A stretch of DNA of 64,000 bases from Phycomyces blakesleeanus NRRL 1555(-) (Eukaryota; Mucoromycota; Mucoromycetes; Mucorales; Phycomycetaceae). Where the stretch lies: NCBI RefSeq assembly GCF_001638985.1, contig NW_017265152.1, positions 562,849 to 626,848 on the forward strand, given 5' to 3'. Each line of letters starts with the position of its first letter. Positions within the stretch are counted from its first letter, which is position 1. Below, piece after piece: positions 25,601-38,116 of the stretch. Made by a program: the position numbers and the translations under genes. The notes beneath the pieces were generated by a model that was not told where the DNA came from, did not search any database, and was given only the letters and a program-made list of their open reading frames with translations.

Positions 25601-28037
25601 TGTCTCAAGTCTTCCAATGCTACAAAATAAATAAATAATTTTTTTTTACAGATTTATGTGTGTTTTTAGTATTCTCTTTACACACAAGCTATAAAGCTCT
25701 CCTTATTGATGATGATTATTGTTGTCCTTAAAGAAAGAAGAGCTCCAACGGTTTGTTCGTTTTTGTTGTTTTTCTTACCTAATTCTGAATCAAAATCCAA
25801 GTTGCTGTCATCTAATAGATGCATAAACTTCTTGACTGTTTCTACCGTTGGATTCTTGTCAGTCGCTATAAACGAATAGAAATGTGTATTTAGAAAAAAA
25901 AACAGTTATTTCAAGTTTAGAGATATGACTAGAGTAGTTTATTACACAATTGGCCGAGTTCAGCGTCTGACCATTGATTCTTAGCATAGCCATGTTGAGT
26001 TTGTAGAAGTTTGTGTTTTTCACTTCTGGCTGCCAATAGTATGGCCTGATGTTTTCTGCGGGCCAAGAATCCACGAGAAGCAGCTTGAAGCTATACACAC
26101 ACACACACATACATAATAAAAGCCTAAAATTAGCCAAACAATCAATCCCAAGAAAAATATGGAATTATAGCGGAATGAATGGGTAGGTAGGTAGGTAGGT
26201 AGGTAGGCTGGTGGTTAATTTAATTGGTGGTAAATATTTACTTTGATTACGTGCTCTTCAGAAGTCTCGAATGTTACTCGCTTGTCTTCAAAATTACGAT
26301 GAAATACTACACCCCGTGCTTGAGCCTGTATGTTTTGGAGCCGGGATTGGAAGAATGTGGATTGATGTACTTCTTGTACATGTTCAAGTGCCTTTTTATC
26401 AAGCCAGTTTCGTACCGCCGCTTGACAAGACTTTAATTTTTTTATATTCTCAGGAGCGGTCCAATCTACTTTCTCTGGTGCTATAAGAAAGAAGATAAAA
26501 AAAACAGCAGAAGCAGGAGCAAATTGTTCTTAATATGATTTACAGTACTCAAATAATATTAAGCATCGTTCTTACTTTGATGTGCTTGTTCAGTCTTGAA
26601 CTCCATAACTTCTCCTTCTCCTTCTTCTTCTTCGTCTGTATCACTCTCTACAGCACCTGTAGCAGAAGCCAGTTCTGGAGTTTTTGAGCTATATCTGGTG
26701 CTATTGTGATTGCGCTGGACATATTGAGGCAGATCGATTTGACGAAACTGGTATTTGCTTTTCTCCAAATAATCAACATCGTCACCATCTTCACCGTCGT
26801 AATCTCCGTCATCTTCGTATGTTTCGTCTTTATTGGGGTATCGTGAGCCTCTGTATCTACCACCATGCGTGTTATCGTTATCGTTCTCGTTCTCTTTGAG
26901 TTCTTTCCAAAGTGAAGATCCAACATTTTTAAAGTTTGGCATGGTAACATTGTAAGAGTCCAAAACTCTTTGAGCTGCATTTAGTTCTTCATCTACCAAA
27001 GATTATAACCCAGAAAAAAAAAGTAGTAGTTGAGCAACTAAAATAATAAAAGTAACAATACCAATTTGTGTCCTTACTTGTAAAATACAGTTCATCAAAT
27101 AGATCTTTGATTCCTGGTGCCAGATTACGTCGAGATAATAAATGACTTTTCGTTGAATTTGATTTTTAAGTTTGATAAGTTGAGAGAATATCTATAGTGT
27201 TATTATTTATCTTGTATCATTTACCTTAAAGCATGAATACAAAATATAACTTTTGGGATATTTTTCTTGTCAAACAAATCCGTCAATTCAAACCAAAAGA
27301 TCTGCGGCATACGGACTGCTCTTAACGCCTTGAAGAAAGCATTGATGTTTTCAGAAAGGAGAAACTTGTGTTTGGTGTCCTATTGTATATTCGAAATTAG
27401 AAATTAGACAGCTTAACAACATGATATTTAGTGACTTACAGTGACAATACGTGGTACGACTTGAGGTGCAAACCAGCCAGCCAATTTAGCCAACACAATA
27501 CCGTCTCGCATGGATTCTTCAAGCTTGATGATAGGATCAATCTCCTCGCCTAAACACGCCTCAATCCATCTATAATACAAACATTAGAAAACTCTATTTG
27601 AGAATTGAGGCTACATACTCTTTGGCTTCACCAATATGACACAGGTATTCATATGCTAAAAGTGTATTTCGCTGCTTATCCATCCATTGACTTGACTTCA
27701 TCTGATCGTTCCTTTGAAGGCGAATACGACCTAAGAAATGTATATATAGAAATGACATGGTTTAATAAAAAAAAACAATTATTATATTGCCAATCTTTTT
27801 CTCTCTAAAGAAGTTTTAAACTTTTTTTTATTACGAGTACCTTGCATTCCTATTGACATATATATATATATATATATATATAAAGTGTGTGTTAACAGAC
27901 GACTTTATTATACTTATTTTGTCTCTCTCCTTCTATCTTTTACCAATAACATCTTCTGGTTCTACAGTCAGCGGGATTTCGACTTTTCCATCTCGTCCAA
28001 CCACACCAATTTGTCGCAATGGTAATAAAGTTGCCAT
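22651..28037 (-). CDS. IQGAP-family cytokinesis scaffold
   Basis: A gene of many exons. The N-terminus MATLLPLRQIGVVGRDGKVE leads into a calponin-homology domain: YEYLCHIGEAKEWIEACLGEE, SMRDGIVLAKLAGWF, and LFDKKNIPKVIYCIHALR. An acidic linker follows (about 26590-26900). IQ motifs include AAVRNWLDKK, NIQAQARGVVFHR and ASRGFLARRKHQ. The RasGAP-related domain has RSFLILHL-like helices and the signature ILGNFIYYRYLNPAVV (24450-24500). The RasGAP C-terminal domain ends the protein (FQDMINMIAQAI to GISSVQVDMRYESLL). This CH-IQ-GRD-RGCT order is that of Iqg1/Rng2/IQGAP, which bind actin, calmodulin-like light chains and Rho-type GTPases and organise the contractile ring. The GRD of this family binds but does not activate GTPases. 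The spliced length was not counted exactly. Confidence 0.92.
26184..26207. repeat. (AGGT)n microsatellite in an IQGAP intron
   Basis: About six tandem aggt/gtag units lie in an intron of the IQGAP gene. On the coding strand they read as repeated acct. Confidence 0.85.
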
Positions 28038-28328
28038 GGAGATTTGATTATTATTTTTTAAAAAAATATATATTTAATACTTTTATTTTATATGATCCCA
28101 AAGAAAGAGAGAAAGATAATAGACAGTTTGAAATGCAATAAAACAAAAAACAAAGAAAAACAATAAATGCTTTTGTGTCTGACAAGCAAACAAGTCTACA
28201 AAACCTTTAATAAAAATAAATAAATTGACCAGATATAGTGCGAGTGTAAACAAAGACTTCCTTAAACAGCATCTTTATTATTATTGTTGTTGTTACTATG
28301 ACGATGGTAATTAATTATTCTATAAGAA

Positions 28329-28368
<40 letters not shown>

Positions 28369-30656
28369 CCCTGATTATTATTATTATTATTGTTATTATT
28401 ATATAGGTTTATATTGTTAATGTTAGATGTTTACATATGCATATATAGAAATCAAATCTCTTGATTATAAACAGTACAATATTAAAGGATGTCTTTCAAA
28501 AGCTATCCTTATTTTGCTTTGTGTAAAACATAATACTACTAGAACCTCTCTTTCTCTTTGACAATGGTAATGATAATAGTATTTCAATATGTTTCAAATG
28601 AATTTATTATATGCAAGTAAAAGAGATTAAAATTCTTTTTTGCAATTACTTTCAAAAAAGAAAAGAAATGAAAAGAAATGAAAAGAAATGAAAACATTAT
28701 TCTCAAACCCCCCATTCTCTCTCTCTTCTTTTTTTTCCCTCCAATTATATGAACAATCTTCCCGCATTAGACAGTCATTCGAATTCAAGCTTTGTAAACA
28801 AATACACACGGGCGTAAGTTTGTTATCTTTTGTTTTTGTTTTAATCATACGAGCGTGTGAATATTGAAACTTTGTTATATACTTTAAATACATAAATACA
28901 TATATAAGATTGCACTTTTATTATGTTTCAAATATGTGGCTTGAAATACAAAAGAGAATAAAATAAAATAAAATAAAACACAATTATATGCTGCAATAAC
29001 CAAAGCAATTGATTTAATAATATTCATAAGTTGTAGAGAGTAATATAAATATTATAATTAATTAATAGGGACGGTCATTTTTTTTTTACCGACAAGTTGG
29101 TCATGGCGACGTATATTTGTGTTATCGGCGGGGCAGAAAATTTGCTTGTTTGTGCTCCACTATGCTTTCCAAAGAATTAAGTGTCATAGAAACGTAAAAG
29201 AGTAACACTATTCCCACAATTAAAAGAAAACAGAAACAAAAAAGATGTAAGGCAAAGAACACACATATAAAAGCATGTACATATGTAATGTGCCCACTTG
29301 TTAGCATGCCAATATTCTGACTTGCCCTGGCCTGACATGTCTTTGTGATAATAATCAAACATCTATAATCGTAGCACATTTGCTTTTGCTTTTTGCTTTT
29401 CTTGTTAATAAAAATGAAAGGCTATAAAAAATAATTCTAAACCTATTGCTGAGATTCACGGACCTTGTGTTTTAATAGCTGTAACTCTGACGAAGAATTG
29501 TACTTCCATGCAACTTGTGCTGTTCATTTGATCACCACAGTGTAATTTTTGTTTCTCTTATTTCTTTCTTTCTGTCGGTCCTTTCAAAATAAGAAGGTCT
29601 AGTGGGATACATACGATAAGCGCAGTATAGCCATAGTATAACAAACACATTATTAATATTAAACTCAAGGTAAGGCAAGGCAAATCCTATACGTTTCTTA
29701 TTAATAACCTATTATATATAAATAAATATATATATATATATAAATATCTTAACTTGGTTATCAGATTGTAATTTGTAAGAATTTGTCAGCTTCGGGTATC
29801 CAAAGATTAGTTAATGAATATCCAGATTACAAACCACAAGAAAATAGCAATAGTAATAATAATTAATACCGGAAATATGGATGAACATTTCATATTCTGA
29901 TCGTCTGAAAAATCCTTATAATCTATAGATATACTTTTAATAAAAAAAAAAAACCTAAATCCCATAATTTTTCAATAGTTGCGATAAAATGTATGTACTA
30001 CTTCGGATAATTATAATACACAATACACAATACACAATATCCACCATTTTTTTCCCGGACAATAGGAGAATCTGTGTTTCTGTTTCTGGTGTCCTGCCTA
30101 GACTATCAGAAATCGTACAATACAATACAATACAATACAATACAATACAATAGAAAAAATCCCCTTTAGGATTTGTGCATGGCAACCCCCTTGATTACTA
30201 CTAACATTTTTTAAAAAAAAATCCACGCGTATAAGATCAAGTCGAATTAAAACTTTGAAATCCTAAATCCTAAATATCTATATTCATATAAATATGTAGT
30301 TCACTCATGTTTTATTTTTATATATACAAATACCTGTATATACGCCAATCTATACAAGCTTTTGGATAGTTCTAGAGTCTCGAATTGTCGTACAATAAGT
30401 AGCTCCAAAGTATATAGTATAATAAAAAAAAAAAAAAGGGGGGGGGTGGCAACCGGGAGGCAAACTGGGTGGCAAGGGAAATAAACCCTGATTTCTTACC
30501 TTTTTGATAATCGATAGGCTTTGGCCAATAAGAATCGAATTAGGATGAATGACAAACCTATTTCACTCAACAAAAAATATAAATATATAGTTTGTGACTC
30601 CAAGTGCCTTGATCTTCAGCTCCGAAATGATGGGTCGGTGGATTCAAAAGGTCTTG
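28038..30656. other. 2.6-kb intergenic stretch between divergent genes
   Basis: The stretch separates the start of IQGAP and the promoter of transketolase. It is AT-rich with (ta)n runs (28334-28362, 29728-29742), (att)n runs near 28376-28400, three copies of a gaaaagaaat-type decamer (28661-28690) and a (caata)n pentanucleotide run (30116-30151). A G tract follows an A tract at 30425-30447. The short open frames translate to low-complexity sequence, so I call none of them genes. Confidence 0.55.
30116..30151. repeat. (ACAAT)n pentanucleotide repeat
   Basis: About seven tandem copies of the five-base unit acaat. A related cacaata cluster lies 80-100 bp to the left (30015-30040). Confidence 0.9.
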
Positions 30657-30665
30657 TATAAAAAG
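30525..30665 (+). promoter_or_regulatory. Transketolase core promoter (CCAAT and TATA boxes)
   Basis: A ccaat word lies at 30525-30529 and a strong tataaaaag at 30657-30665. They are about 200 and 68 bp upstream of the transketolase ATG, which is the usual arrangement for a highly expressed fungal gene. The leader between TATA and ATG is short and ends in an A-rich stretch before atggtt. Confidence 0.65.
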
Positions 30666-30724
30666 GACGCGATGGTTCACAGTCCGAATTGTCTTCTTTA
30701 CCTTGCTTTTTCTTTCTTAAAAAA

Positions 30725-33700
30725 ATGGTTCAAACTATCGAGCAGATCTCTATCAACACCGTCCGCGCTCTTGCCGCTGATGTTGTCCGTGGTGCCAACT
30801 CTGGTCACCCTGGTAATTTTCTTATAATTGACATCAAAGAAAAAAGAAAAAAAAAGAGAAAGCTTTATAATTAACTATCAAACCATTCTTTACATACAAA
30901 CAATAAGGTGCTCCTATGGGTTGCGCCCCTATGGCCCACGTTCTGTTCGGTAGACACATCAACGCCAACCCCAAGAACCCCAAGTTCATCAACCGCGATC
31001 GTTTTGTCCTCTCCAACGGTCACGGATGTGCTCTTCAGTACGTCTACTTGCACTTGATGGGTTACGATGTCAGCATCGAAGACCTTAAGCACTTCCGTCA
31101 GCTTAACAGCAAGTAAGTAAACACCTCCCCTCTAATTTCTCAATATGCTCCTCTGGTTATCCACTCTATTACTGCCAAAAAAAATTCCCCTGGATTATCA
31201 CATATATATACGTTGGGGTTGGAGAGTTTATTTGGTTGGGCTGAATTAAACTGGCTTTTTTTCTTTTGCGATAAATCAAAAAAAAAAAATGAGTCAATAA
31301 GAGTGGTTGGCGGGAGTAAAAACCCCCATCATCATCCCTCCCCAGAAGACTAGGAGTCTATTGTATAATATAATATAATCTACCCACCCAACAAGACCCT
31401 TTGACCAATACATATATATATGTATACGTGTATGTGTACGTGTACATGTACTAACAAACCATGCTTTGATCTATAGGACCCCTGGTCACCCCGAAGTCAA
31501 CGATACCCCCGGTATTGAGGTCACCACTGGCCCTCTTGGTCAGGGTATCTCCAACGCTGTCGGTTTGGCCGCTGCTGAGGCTCACTACGCTGCTACATTC
31601 AACCGTCCCGGCTACGAGATCTTCAACAACTACACATACACCATCGTTGGTGATGGTTGTCTTCAGGAAGGTGTTTCCGCTGAAGCTGTTTCACTTGCTG
31701 GGTAAGACATATATGCTGCGATTCATTGCTTAATTTTACATTCCTTAATCAGATCAAAATTTTTTTTTAAAAAATTATACTAACGCGTTCTTGTGATTTT
31801 TTTTTTAGTCACTGGAAGCTCGGTAAGCTCATCGCCCTCTATGATGACAACAAGATCACCATTGATGGTGATACTGCCGTTTCCTTCACTGAGGATGTGA
31901 TCCAGCGTTTCGAGTCTTACGGCTGGCACACAATCATTGTCACTGACGGTGACAATGACATCGAGGCTATCAGCAAGGCTGTTGAGGAGGCCAAGCTTGT
32001 CACTGACAAGCCTACTTTGATCAAGATTAGAACCACCATCGGTAAGTTGTGATTGAGGAATTGCACGTTTGCATGTGCTTGCGTGCTTACATGCTTGCAT
32101 ATGCCTGTGTGTATGAGTGTATGTGTATGTGTATGTGTATGTGTGTTTGCATGTGTGTGTTGGGTGTGCATATTTATTTGTTGTGTACCTGAGCGTGAAT
32201 TCCTGGGCTTCTGAAAAAAAAACAACAACAAACAATGCTCATTCTTTTTTTTTCCTGTTACTAGGTTACGGTTCCTTGAACCAGGGTGAGGAGAAGGTCC
32301 ACGGTTCCCCTCTTTCTGGTAAGAATGATCTCTTGCGTGTATACACCTGATTGTGAGTTGCTTGGGTTACTTATATTATATTACATTGGCGTGGCTTTAT
32401 AGCTGCCGATATCAAGCAGGTCAAGGAGAAGTTTGGCTTCAATCCCGAAGAAGAATTCGCTGTCTCTGATGAGGTTAGTTTCAAACCAAGTTTATATATA
32501 TATATATATATTTATATAATATACTTGTGATCTCCGAATATGTATGTGTTTTGTCTGACTCTTAATATCACCAGGTCTACAAATTCTGGTCTGCCCGCGC
32601 TGAGCGTGGCGCCAACATCGAGGCCGAGTGGAACGCTCTCTATGCCAAGTACTCTGCTGAGTTCCCCGAAGAGGCTGCCGAGTTGAACCGTCGTCTTGCT
32701 AACGAGCTTCCTGCTGGCTGGGAAGCTGCCCTTCCTCGCTTCACTCCTGCCGATCCCGCCGTTGCTACCCGCAAGTTGTCCGAGGGTGTCTTGACTGCCT
32801 TGTCTGAAGTCCTTCCCGAACTCATCGGTGGCTCTGCTGATCTTACTGGTTCCAACCTCACCCGCTGGAAGAAGGCTGTTGATTTCCAGCACCCCTCTAC
32901 CGGTCTTGGTGACTACTCTGGTCGCTACATGCGTTACGGTGTACGTGAGCACGCCATGTTCGCCATCATGAACGGTCTCTGTGCCTACGGTGGTATCATT
33001 CCCTTTGGCGGAACCTTCTTGAACTTCTTGACCTACGGTTGGGGAGCTGCCCGTCTCTCTGCCCTTTCTCACCACCGTGTCATCTATGTCATGACCCACG
33101 ACTCCATTGGTCTTGGTGAGGATGGACCCACCCATCAGCCTATCGAGACTCTTGCCTTGACTCGTGCCACCCCTAACATGCTCACCTTCCGTCCTGCTGA
33201 TGGTAACGAGGTCTCTGGTACTTACCTCGCCGCCATCGAGAACCAGCACCGTCCTTCCGTCATTGCTCTCTCTCGCCAGAACTTGCCTAACCTTGTCGGT
33301 TCTTCAGTTGAGATCGTTCGCAAGGGTGCTTATGTCCTCAGCGGTCCCAAGGACGCCAAGATTGCCTTTGTTGCCACTGGTTCCGAAGTCGAGATTGCTG
33401 TCAATGCCGCCAAGGCTCTTGCTCAGGAGGGTGTTGCTGCTCGCGTTATCTCCATGCCCTGCTCTGAGCTCTTTGATGACCAGTCCGAGGAGTACAAGAA
33501 GTCTGTCTTTGCTCCCGGAATCCCTGTCATCTCCATTGAAGCTTTGGGCACCTTTGGCTGGGAGCGTTATTCCCACACCTCTATTGGCATGAAGACCTTC
33601 GGTGCTTCTGCTCCCATCAAGGATCTTTACAAGAAGTTCGGTATCACTCCCGAAGATGCTGTCGCCAAGGCCCACAAGGTCATTGCCTACTACGAGAAGG

Positions 33701-33735
33701 TTGGCTATGTCCCCGAGATTGGTCTTGAGTTCTAA
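30725..33735 (+). CDS. TKL1: Transketolase
   Basis: Seven exons (30725-30812, 30908-31112, 31477-31701, 31809-32041, 32265-32318, 32403-32473, 32575-33735) give 678 residues, the normal length. The N-terminal thiamine-diphosphate domain shows SGHPG, the [12 protein letters not shown] motif, and GDGCLQEG followed by 30 residues to DDNKITIDG, the Mg/ThDP-binding motif. The middle domain has [13 protein letters not shown] and [15 protein letters not shown] (with the cofactor-activating Glu), then [19 protein letters not shown]. The enzyme moves two-carbon units between sugars in the non-oxidative pentose phosphate pathway in the cytosol. Codons end mostly in C or in the preferred T, unlike neighbouring genes, which points to very high expression. 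Intron 2 is the longest at 364 bp. Confidence 0.97.
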
Positions 33736-34028
33736 GTACATTTATCGTCTTATTTCTCTATCTCTCCACTTCCCTTTCCATATCTCTCTTTATTTTTCTT
33801 TATTAATTTGAGTAATACCATTAATCTCTGAAATACGAGATTGTAGCAAGAAAACTTACAACCACCACTTCATTCCAAAAAAAAAGCAAAAGAAAAAAAA
33901 CCACGTAGTTTTATTATCCTTGTACATAAATAAATATGTACATCACAGACATTTCCAATAAAACGTCAAAAGAATACTATTATCACCTTTTCAAAAATAA
34001 TAATTTACGATCATTAATAATTAATTAC

Positions 34029-35513
34029 TTATTGCTTCCAAAAGCTTTCCAACGTTTCGTTGACTTGTTCATGTTTGGCTGTGGGTATAACATGACCAGA
34101 GTCCTCAAATACAACAAAGTTTTTGGGTTTAAGATGTTCTTTGAGATACTCGCTATGGCTGCTATGGACGAAATTGTCCCAACCATCTAAAGTAACAGTA
34201 TTCTTAGTATCAGTGTTTGCAAGGAGTATGTTATAGATCATTAAGCTCGGTGATCATATATATAAATAAAATAAAAAATCTTACTAGTTGCCACTAATAT
34301 AGGAATCCCAGTGGATCGAATCTTCTCCAGATCTTTGGCTGTCACCCAGTGTCGCATTGAAGCCACAGCCTGACTAACCATTGCACCAATTGATTGAGGT
34401 CTACTACGACTATTACGCTCTTTGACCAACTAATTGGTTTAATTCCGACTTATTTTTATTAGAAAGGATCAAGAAGGGATTTTTCATTGATTTATTGAAA
34501 AAAGCAAATACTTACATTACGAATTTTGTCAAAATTTGTTTCAAAATTACATCCATCAGTTGGTCTGGTATTGAGCCACTCCTAATTACCTCAAAATATT
34601 AACAAAACAAAACTAAACAAAAGGGCTTTTATTTATCTGTTTATTTATTAATTTTTGTACATTAATCTACCTCTTTGTAATTAATGCGGATTAGACGTGC
34701 TACTTGTTCGTTGGGGTCCTTTGTCCACATATTAGAAATAAGTGTGTAAGCACCCGTCCAAGGTCTAGTGCCACCTGCAGTTGTACACAACAAAGCAGCC
34801 GATTTGAATCGCGTAGAATTTTGCAGGAGAGCCTTTAAAAGCACTTGGCCGCCTGCACTGTATCCCACCGCATCTATATCTGATTTCCAGTCAAGATGAT
34901 CCAGTAAACCAAGAAAGTCGTTGGCCCAGTCACTAGTATTATAGTTATCCCAACTACCATCTTGTACAGTCAATTTCATTACCAGAATCAGAATCAGGTT
35001 AGGAAAAAGGATATTATTATATAATAAGTACATATATATATATATATTTACCTGTCCACCCGACACCACGGGAATCAAATACAAGTACAGTGTATTCCTC
35101 CTTAGGTCCAAAATATCCTATCTGTTGCCGGGAATATATTTTATATATTATATTACAATGCCTAGCTATTAATTCATGTAGCTTGGATAATATAATATAT
35201 CGCCACTGTTATATTCGTTATTTCTGGTTACCTGGTAATCCCATGCTTGACAGGGCGAATTGAGACCTTTCAAGAGTTATTTTAGTCTTATATATTACTT
35301 TATTATGAAATTCATACCCATAATAAAGACCACTCGACGAGGGCCAGTGCCGTGTAACTCGTAGTAATACATGGTTTCTTGTGAATCCTTTGTTTTTATG
35401 GGTGCAAAGCCCTGCTGAAAAGAATGGTGCCATATATTTTTCAAGTCGGGCATTGCCTTCTTGAGATTCTCTTGAGTACCAGTTACTGCAATCTCGGACA
35501 TGATGTTCACCAT
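34029..35513 (-). CDS. Alpha/beta-hydrolase-fold protein
   Basis: A multi-exon gene. The beginning MSEIAVTGTQENLKKA has two possible starts, 35513 (MVNIMSEI) or 35501; neither can be preferred by sequence. The first strand of the hydrolase core is YYYELHGTGPRRVVFIMGMN, with the oxyanion region MGMN. A later exon has EEYTVLVFDSRGVG. The nucleophile elbow is GYSAGG, with Ser as the likely nucleophile. The final exon holds LDGWDNFVHSSH and VFEDSGHVIPTAKHEQVNE, with the probable catalytic His in DSGHV. The layout matches the fungal epoxide-hydrolase/lipase-like alpha/beta-hydrolase group, but the substrate is unknown. No signal peptide is convincing in the short start. The gene converges on transketolase, with 293 bp between stops. 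Confidence 0.8.
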
Positions 35514-35814
35514 TAAGTTAAAGAAACAAAGGATTAAATTTTTCTTGCCGAAATACAACAAAAAAAACCCCAAAACCAAAAAATAAAATAAAAATAAATT
35601 ATAGAGTATTTCTAATTAAATAATCACGAGGAAAGCAGGTATTTTCCTTCTTCTTGTGTGCCTCTTGCTTTTTCTTCTTGTAATTCGTGTGTGCTTTTAT
35701 ACATGATTTATTAATTGTGTAAAAAGGAAAGAAAAATATAATAAGGGAAAGAAAAATAAAGACAATTAACACACAGGGAGTAAAATAAAATATACAAGAA
35801 TGAAACGAAAGATA

Positions 35815-36262
35815 TTAAAGAGACTTGTTTCTTTCATTAATAACGACAGGTAATTTTGTCTGAGATTGCCATTGAATAGCATTAGGATGAGCCTCAGAGC
35901 GAATGACTGAACCGATAGCTAGAGCAAGAAAAAGAAGCAAATAAAAATGAGACAAAAGGAAAAAAAGAAAATAAGAGAAAAAAAAAAGAAAAGACCCTTA
36001 CACATGAAGAATCCAAATGATGCAGCTGATCCAAGCATGTACTGGCTGAGTAATGTTACAGGGCCCTTAGTTCCACTGCCAAATCTATCAACAACAATAG
36101 AAAAAATAAAAAAATAAAAGACGCGTCCATTGAAGGTTTAGATTCCATGTTTGTTTTGTACCTAATCAAGCTGACACTTCCAAAAACAAAACCTACGCAG
36201 AGGCCAACTGTGCCTCCCATAAGAGCACCCATCTTCATCTTTTGTAATGCTGTAGGCTCCAT
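35815..36262 (-). CDS. MGR2: TIM23-complex subunit Mgr2 / ROMO1
   Basis: Three exons (36262-36162, 36084-36002, 35918-35815) give 95 residues. Two transmembrane segments are visible. The first is MGALMGGTVGLCVGFVFGSV, rich in Gly with GxxxG spacing. The second is LLSQYMLGSAASFGFFMSIG, followed by SVIRSEAH. The loop between them is GSGTKGPVT. This is the signature of the Mgr2/ROMO1 family of the mitochondrial inner membrane. In fungi Mgr2 couples Tim21 to the TIM23 translocase and gates lateral release of preproteins. Length and motifs are normal. The short tail is a little extended compared with yeast. Confidence 0.93.
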
Positions 36263-36593
36263 TAGTATTTAGTGTATAGAATAAAAGAAGAAAAAGAAAA
36301 CCGAGAGCAGAAAACTCTCTTTGTTTCCTTTTTTGGGCCAGTTTACTTGCTGACAGCCAATGAAAATTAAATTATACAGAAATTGAGACTATGCTTGTAA
36401 ATTGACAAGCTTTAACGGTTCTGTTTGTTTGTTTGTTTGTTCATATTTTATGCTCAAGCTTATTGCTTGTCATTTTTTTTATTCACATTTTAACATAAAA
36501 TAATACCAAAAAAAAAAGAAAAAAATACAAAAAAGCTGTCTCAGACAACACTTTTTGACGGTAGATAAACCGGGATAATATACATTTGCTTAT
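36263..36593. other. Intergenic stretch between MGR2 start and TEF1 end
   Basis: A 331-bp stretch between two minus-strand genes. It would hold the MGR2 promoter and the TEF1 3' end. A (gttt)n run lies at 36421-36440. No gene is visible. Confidence 0.55.
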
Positions 36594-38038
36594 TTACTTC
36601 TTGCCAGCCTTGGCAGCGGCCTTGGTGACCTTGGAGGTCTTGTCGACCTTCTCGACAGCCTTGATGACACCGACAGCTACGGTCTGACGCATATCACGGA
36701 CGGCGAAACGACCGAGAGGAGGGTAATCAGTGTAGGCCTCGACGCACATGGGCTTGGAGGGAATCATCTTGACGATAGCAGAGTCGCCAGACTTGATGAA
36801 CTTGGGAGAATCTTCCATCTTCTTGCCGGAACGACGATCGATCTTCTCAATCAATTCGGCGAACTTGCAAGCAATATGAGCAGTGTGGCAATCCAATACA
36901 GGGGAGTAACCAGCGCTGATCTGACCAGGATGGTTGAGGACAATGACCTGGGCGGTGAAAGAGCCGGCCTCCTTGGCGGGATCGTTCTTGGAGTCCGAAC
37001 AGACGTTACCACGACGGATATCCTTGACAGAAACATTCTTGACGTTGAAACCAACGTTGTCTCCGGGAAGACCTTCGGCGAGCTGTTCGTGGTGCATTTC
37101 GACAGACTTGACTTCAGTCACTACACCAGCGGGGGCGAAGTTGACGATCATACCAGCCTTGATGATACCAGTCTCGACACGACCGACGGGAACGGTACCG
37201 ATACCGCCAATCTTGTAGACATCCTGGAGAGGAAGACGGAGAGGCTTGTCGGAAGGACGGACAGGAGGGTCGATGTTGTCGATAGCCTCGAGAAGAGTCT
37301 TTCCGGTCTTGACACCAGCCTTGGTCTCCTTGGTCCATCCCTTGAACCAAGGCATGTTGACAGATTCCTCCAACATGTTATCTCCGTGCCATCCGGAGAT
37401 GGGGACGAAGGGAACAGACTTGGGGTTGAAACCGATCTTCTTGATGAAGGAGGAAACTTCCTTGACGATTTCGTTGTAACGGGCCTCGGACCACTTGGTG
37501 GTATCCATCTTGTTGATGGCGACAATCAACTGGCGGACACCGAGGGTGAAAGCAAGAAGGGCGTGCTCACGGGTCTGACCATCTTTAGAGATACCGGCTT
37601 CGAATTCACCAGTACCGGCAGCAATGATAAGTACACCACAATCAGCTTGGGATGTACCGGTAATCATGTTCTTGATGAAATCACGATGGCCTGGAGCATC
37701 GATGACGGTAACCATGTATCTGGGAGTCTCGAACTTCCAGAGAGCAATATCAATAGTGATACCACGTTCACGTTCAGCCTTAAGCTTGTCAAGAACCCAG
37801 GCGTACTTGAAGGAACCCTTACCGAGTTCAGCGGCTTCCTTCTCGAACTTCTCAATTGTACGCTTGTCAATACCTCCGCACTTGTAAATCAAGTGGCCGG
37901 TGGTTGTGGATTTGCCCTATATAGACAGCGTAGGTTAGTAAATATGTCAACCCAAACATTATAAACTTGATTAAAGAAACTTACAGAATCGACGTGACCA
38001 ATAACAACAACGTTAACGTGAGTCTTTTCTTTACCCAT
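36594..38038 (-). CDS. TEF1: Translation elongation factor 1-alpha
   Basis: Two exons (38038-37985, 37916-36594) give 458 residues, the normal eukaryotic length. The G1 motif GHVDSGKST is interrupted by the intron after Ser18. Other GTPase motifs are DAPGHRD (G3), NKMD (G4) and SGWHGDN nearby (G5 region). Domains 2 and 3 follow, and the tail is rich in Lys/Ala. The protein brings aminoacyl-tRNA to the ribosome. Codon use is strongly biased to C-ending and preferred codons, like transketolase and unlike the other neighbours. Because of this bias the opposite strand also stays open over much of the gene (an open frame at 36876-37964); I regard that as a shadow. Confidence 0.98.
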
Positions 38039-38049
38039 GGTTGATATCT

Positions 38050-38116
38050 CTATGTAAATGTATATAAATGTTAATTGATGCCCAACCACAACAAAACCAA
38101 GAGCAAAAAAAATTAC
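38050..38116 (-). other. TEF1: Probable intron in the TEF1 5' leader
   Basis: On the minus strand tttaaag/gtaatt at 38117/38116 and acatag/agatatc at 38050/38049 frame a 67-bp stretch just 11 bp before the ATG. The stretch is AT-rich and of typical intron size here. Leader introns are frequent in EF-1alpha genes. It is inferred from splice-site words only. Confidence 0.5.

Noticed and set aside
32512..33249. A 245-codon open frame opposite transketolase
   Set aside because: Same cause: shadow of a highly biased coding exon.
36876..37964. A 362-codon open frame opposite EF-1alpha
   Set aside because: It is exactly antisense to TEF1 and stays open because of that gene's strong codon bias. Its translation (Asp/Leu/Val-rich) matches no family and has no promoter or introns of its own.
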